Position numbers and translations under genes: made by a program. Of a stretch of 5,860 bases of DNA, positions 5,738 through 5,860 are shown piece by piece. Location: NCBI GenBank assembly GCA_008016945.1, contig SSGN01000240.1, positions 1 through 5,860 of the forward strand. The letters run 5' to 3'. Position 1 is the first letter of the stretch. Each line of letters begins with the position of its first letter. This DNA is from Flavobacteriales bacterium. GTDB lineage: Bacteria; Bacteroidota; Bacteroidia; Flavobacteriales; PHOS-HE28. The notes under the pieces are model-generated. The model searched no databases. It saw nothing but the letters and a program-made list of their open reading frames with translations, and was not told the DNA's origin.

Positions 5738-5860
5738 TTATGCCTTAGGGAGAAGGTGTTCCTTCAATGCCTTGAACAGCTTCTCGTAGACCTCTGCGTT
5801 CTCCGTTTCTGGTAGGTGCAATTGAATATTGATGGCTATCTGCGGTGCAGTGGCTGCGGC
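5738..5860 (-). CDS. C-terminal end of a DUF5343-like protein (partial)
   Basis: The minus strand is open from the window edge to a TAA at 5738-5740, giving 40 residues ending LKEHLLPKA. The visible part, IAINIQLHLPETENAEVYEKLFKALKEHL, resembles from memory the C-terminal tail of DUF5343 proteins: an 'I-N-I-Q-L/I-H-(I/L)P' strand, an acidic linker, then a helix ending K-H-L. Most of the gene is outside the window, so the assignment is tentative. It ends four bases before the HEPN-like gene on the same strand, so the two are probably one transcription unit. DUF5343 proteins are of unknown function and are, as I recall, often encoded beside small companion genes in variable genome regions. Confidence 0.55.
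   Translation of the reverse strand, partial: AAATAPQIAINIQLHLPETENAEVYEKLFKALKEHLLPKA

Larger units (their letters stand above)
5146..5860 (-). mobile_element. Integron gene cassette 2 (proximal, start outside the window)
   Basis: This cassette ends at the complete attC and contains at least the HEPN-like gene plus the tail of a DUF5343-like gene upstream of it. No attC lies between the two genes, so they appear to share one cassette. If the cassette core is symmetric, as in cassette 1, its start beyond 5860 should read TTAGGGAT to match its R'' (ATCCCTAAC). G+C is about 47% in 5221-5280, well below the left side of the window. Confidence 0.55.

Noticed and set aside
1..5860. tRNA, rRNA, CRISPR array or complete insertion sequence
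   Set aside because: No cloverleaf-like T-loop motif, regularly spaced repeat set or transposase-like protein was seen on either strand.

Overview
The window looks like chromosomal DNA of a GC-rich proteobacterium (gamma- or betaproteobacterial in style). Reasons: a 60-base sample inside the large signalling gene counts about 68% G+C, the domain families are typical of free-living proteobacteria, and integron-type recombination sites are present. No rRNA, tRNA or other taxonomic marker is visible, so the genus is left open.

Left part (1-588): the 5' portion of an arginase/ureohydrolase gene runs leftwards out of the window. It is divergent from a tiny two-helix membrane protein that appears to start at a TTG codon. 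A 190-base non-coding stretch, AT-rich compared with its neighbours, then leads into the central block.

Central block (779-4095): a 751-residue c-di-GMP signalling protein with the order PAS-GGDEF-EAL-hemerythrin is followed after 23 bases by an AraC-family regulator whose C-terminal region resembles EutR-type regulators. Both point rightwards and could be cotranscribed. Both the synthase (GGDEF) and the phosphodiesterase (EAL) active sites look intact, with PAS and a non-haem diiron domain as likely sensory inputs. The protein probably couples oxygen or redox state to c-di-GMP turnover. A conserved protein of unknown function lies convergent to this block at 4203-4586.

Right part (about 4683-5860): base composition falls to about 47-48% G+C in two sampled stretches, and the layout becomes that of an integron gene-cassette array read on the minus strand. 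A complete attC-like site (5146-5217) separates two cassettes. The distal cassette carries a three-helix membrane protein. The proximal one carries a HEPN-like protein, preceded after four bases by the C-terminal end of a gene resembling DUF5343 proteins. The stop codons of both cassette-terminal genes fall inside the R'' core of their attC sites. The second attC is broken after its first half, near 4683, which marks the distal end of the array or a deletion boundary. An integrase gene, if present, would lie to the right of the window.

The most promising novelty is the DUF5343-like/HEPN-like pair carried in a cassette, a plausible phage-defence or toxin-type module. Next come the PAS-GGDEF-EAL-hemerythrin fusion and the truncated array end.
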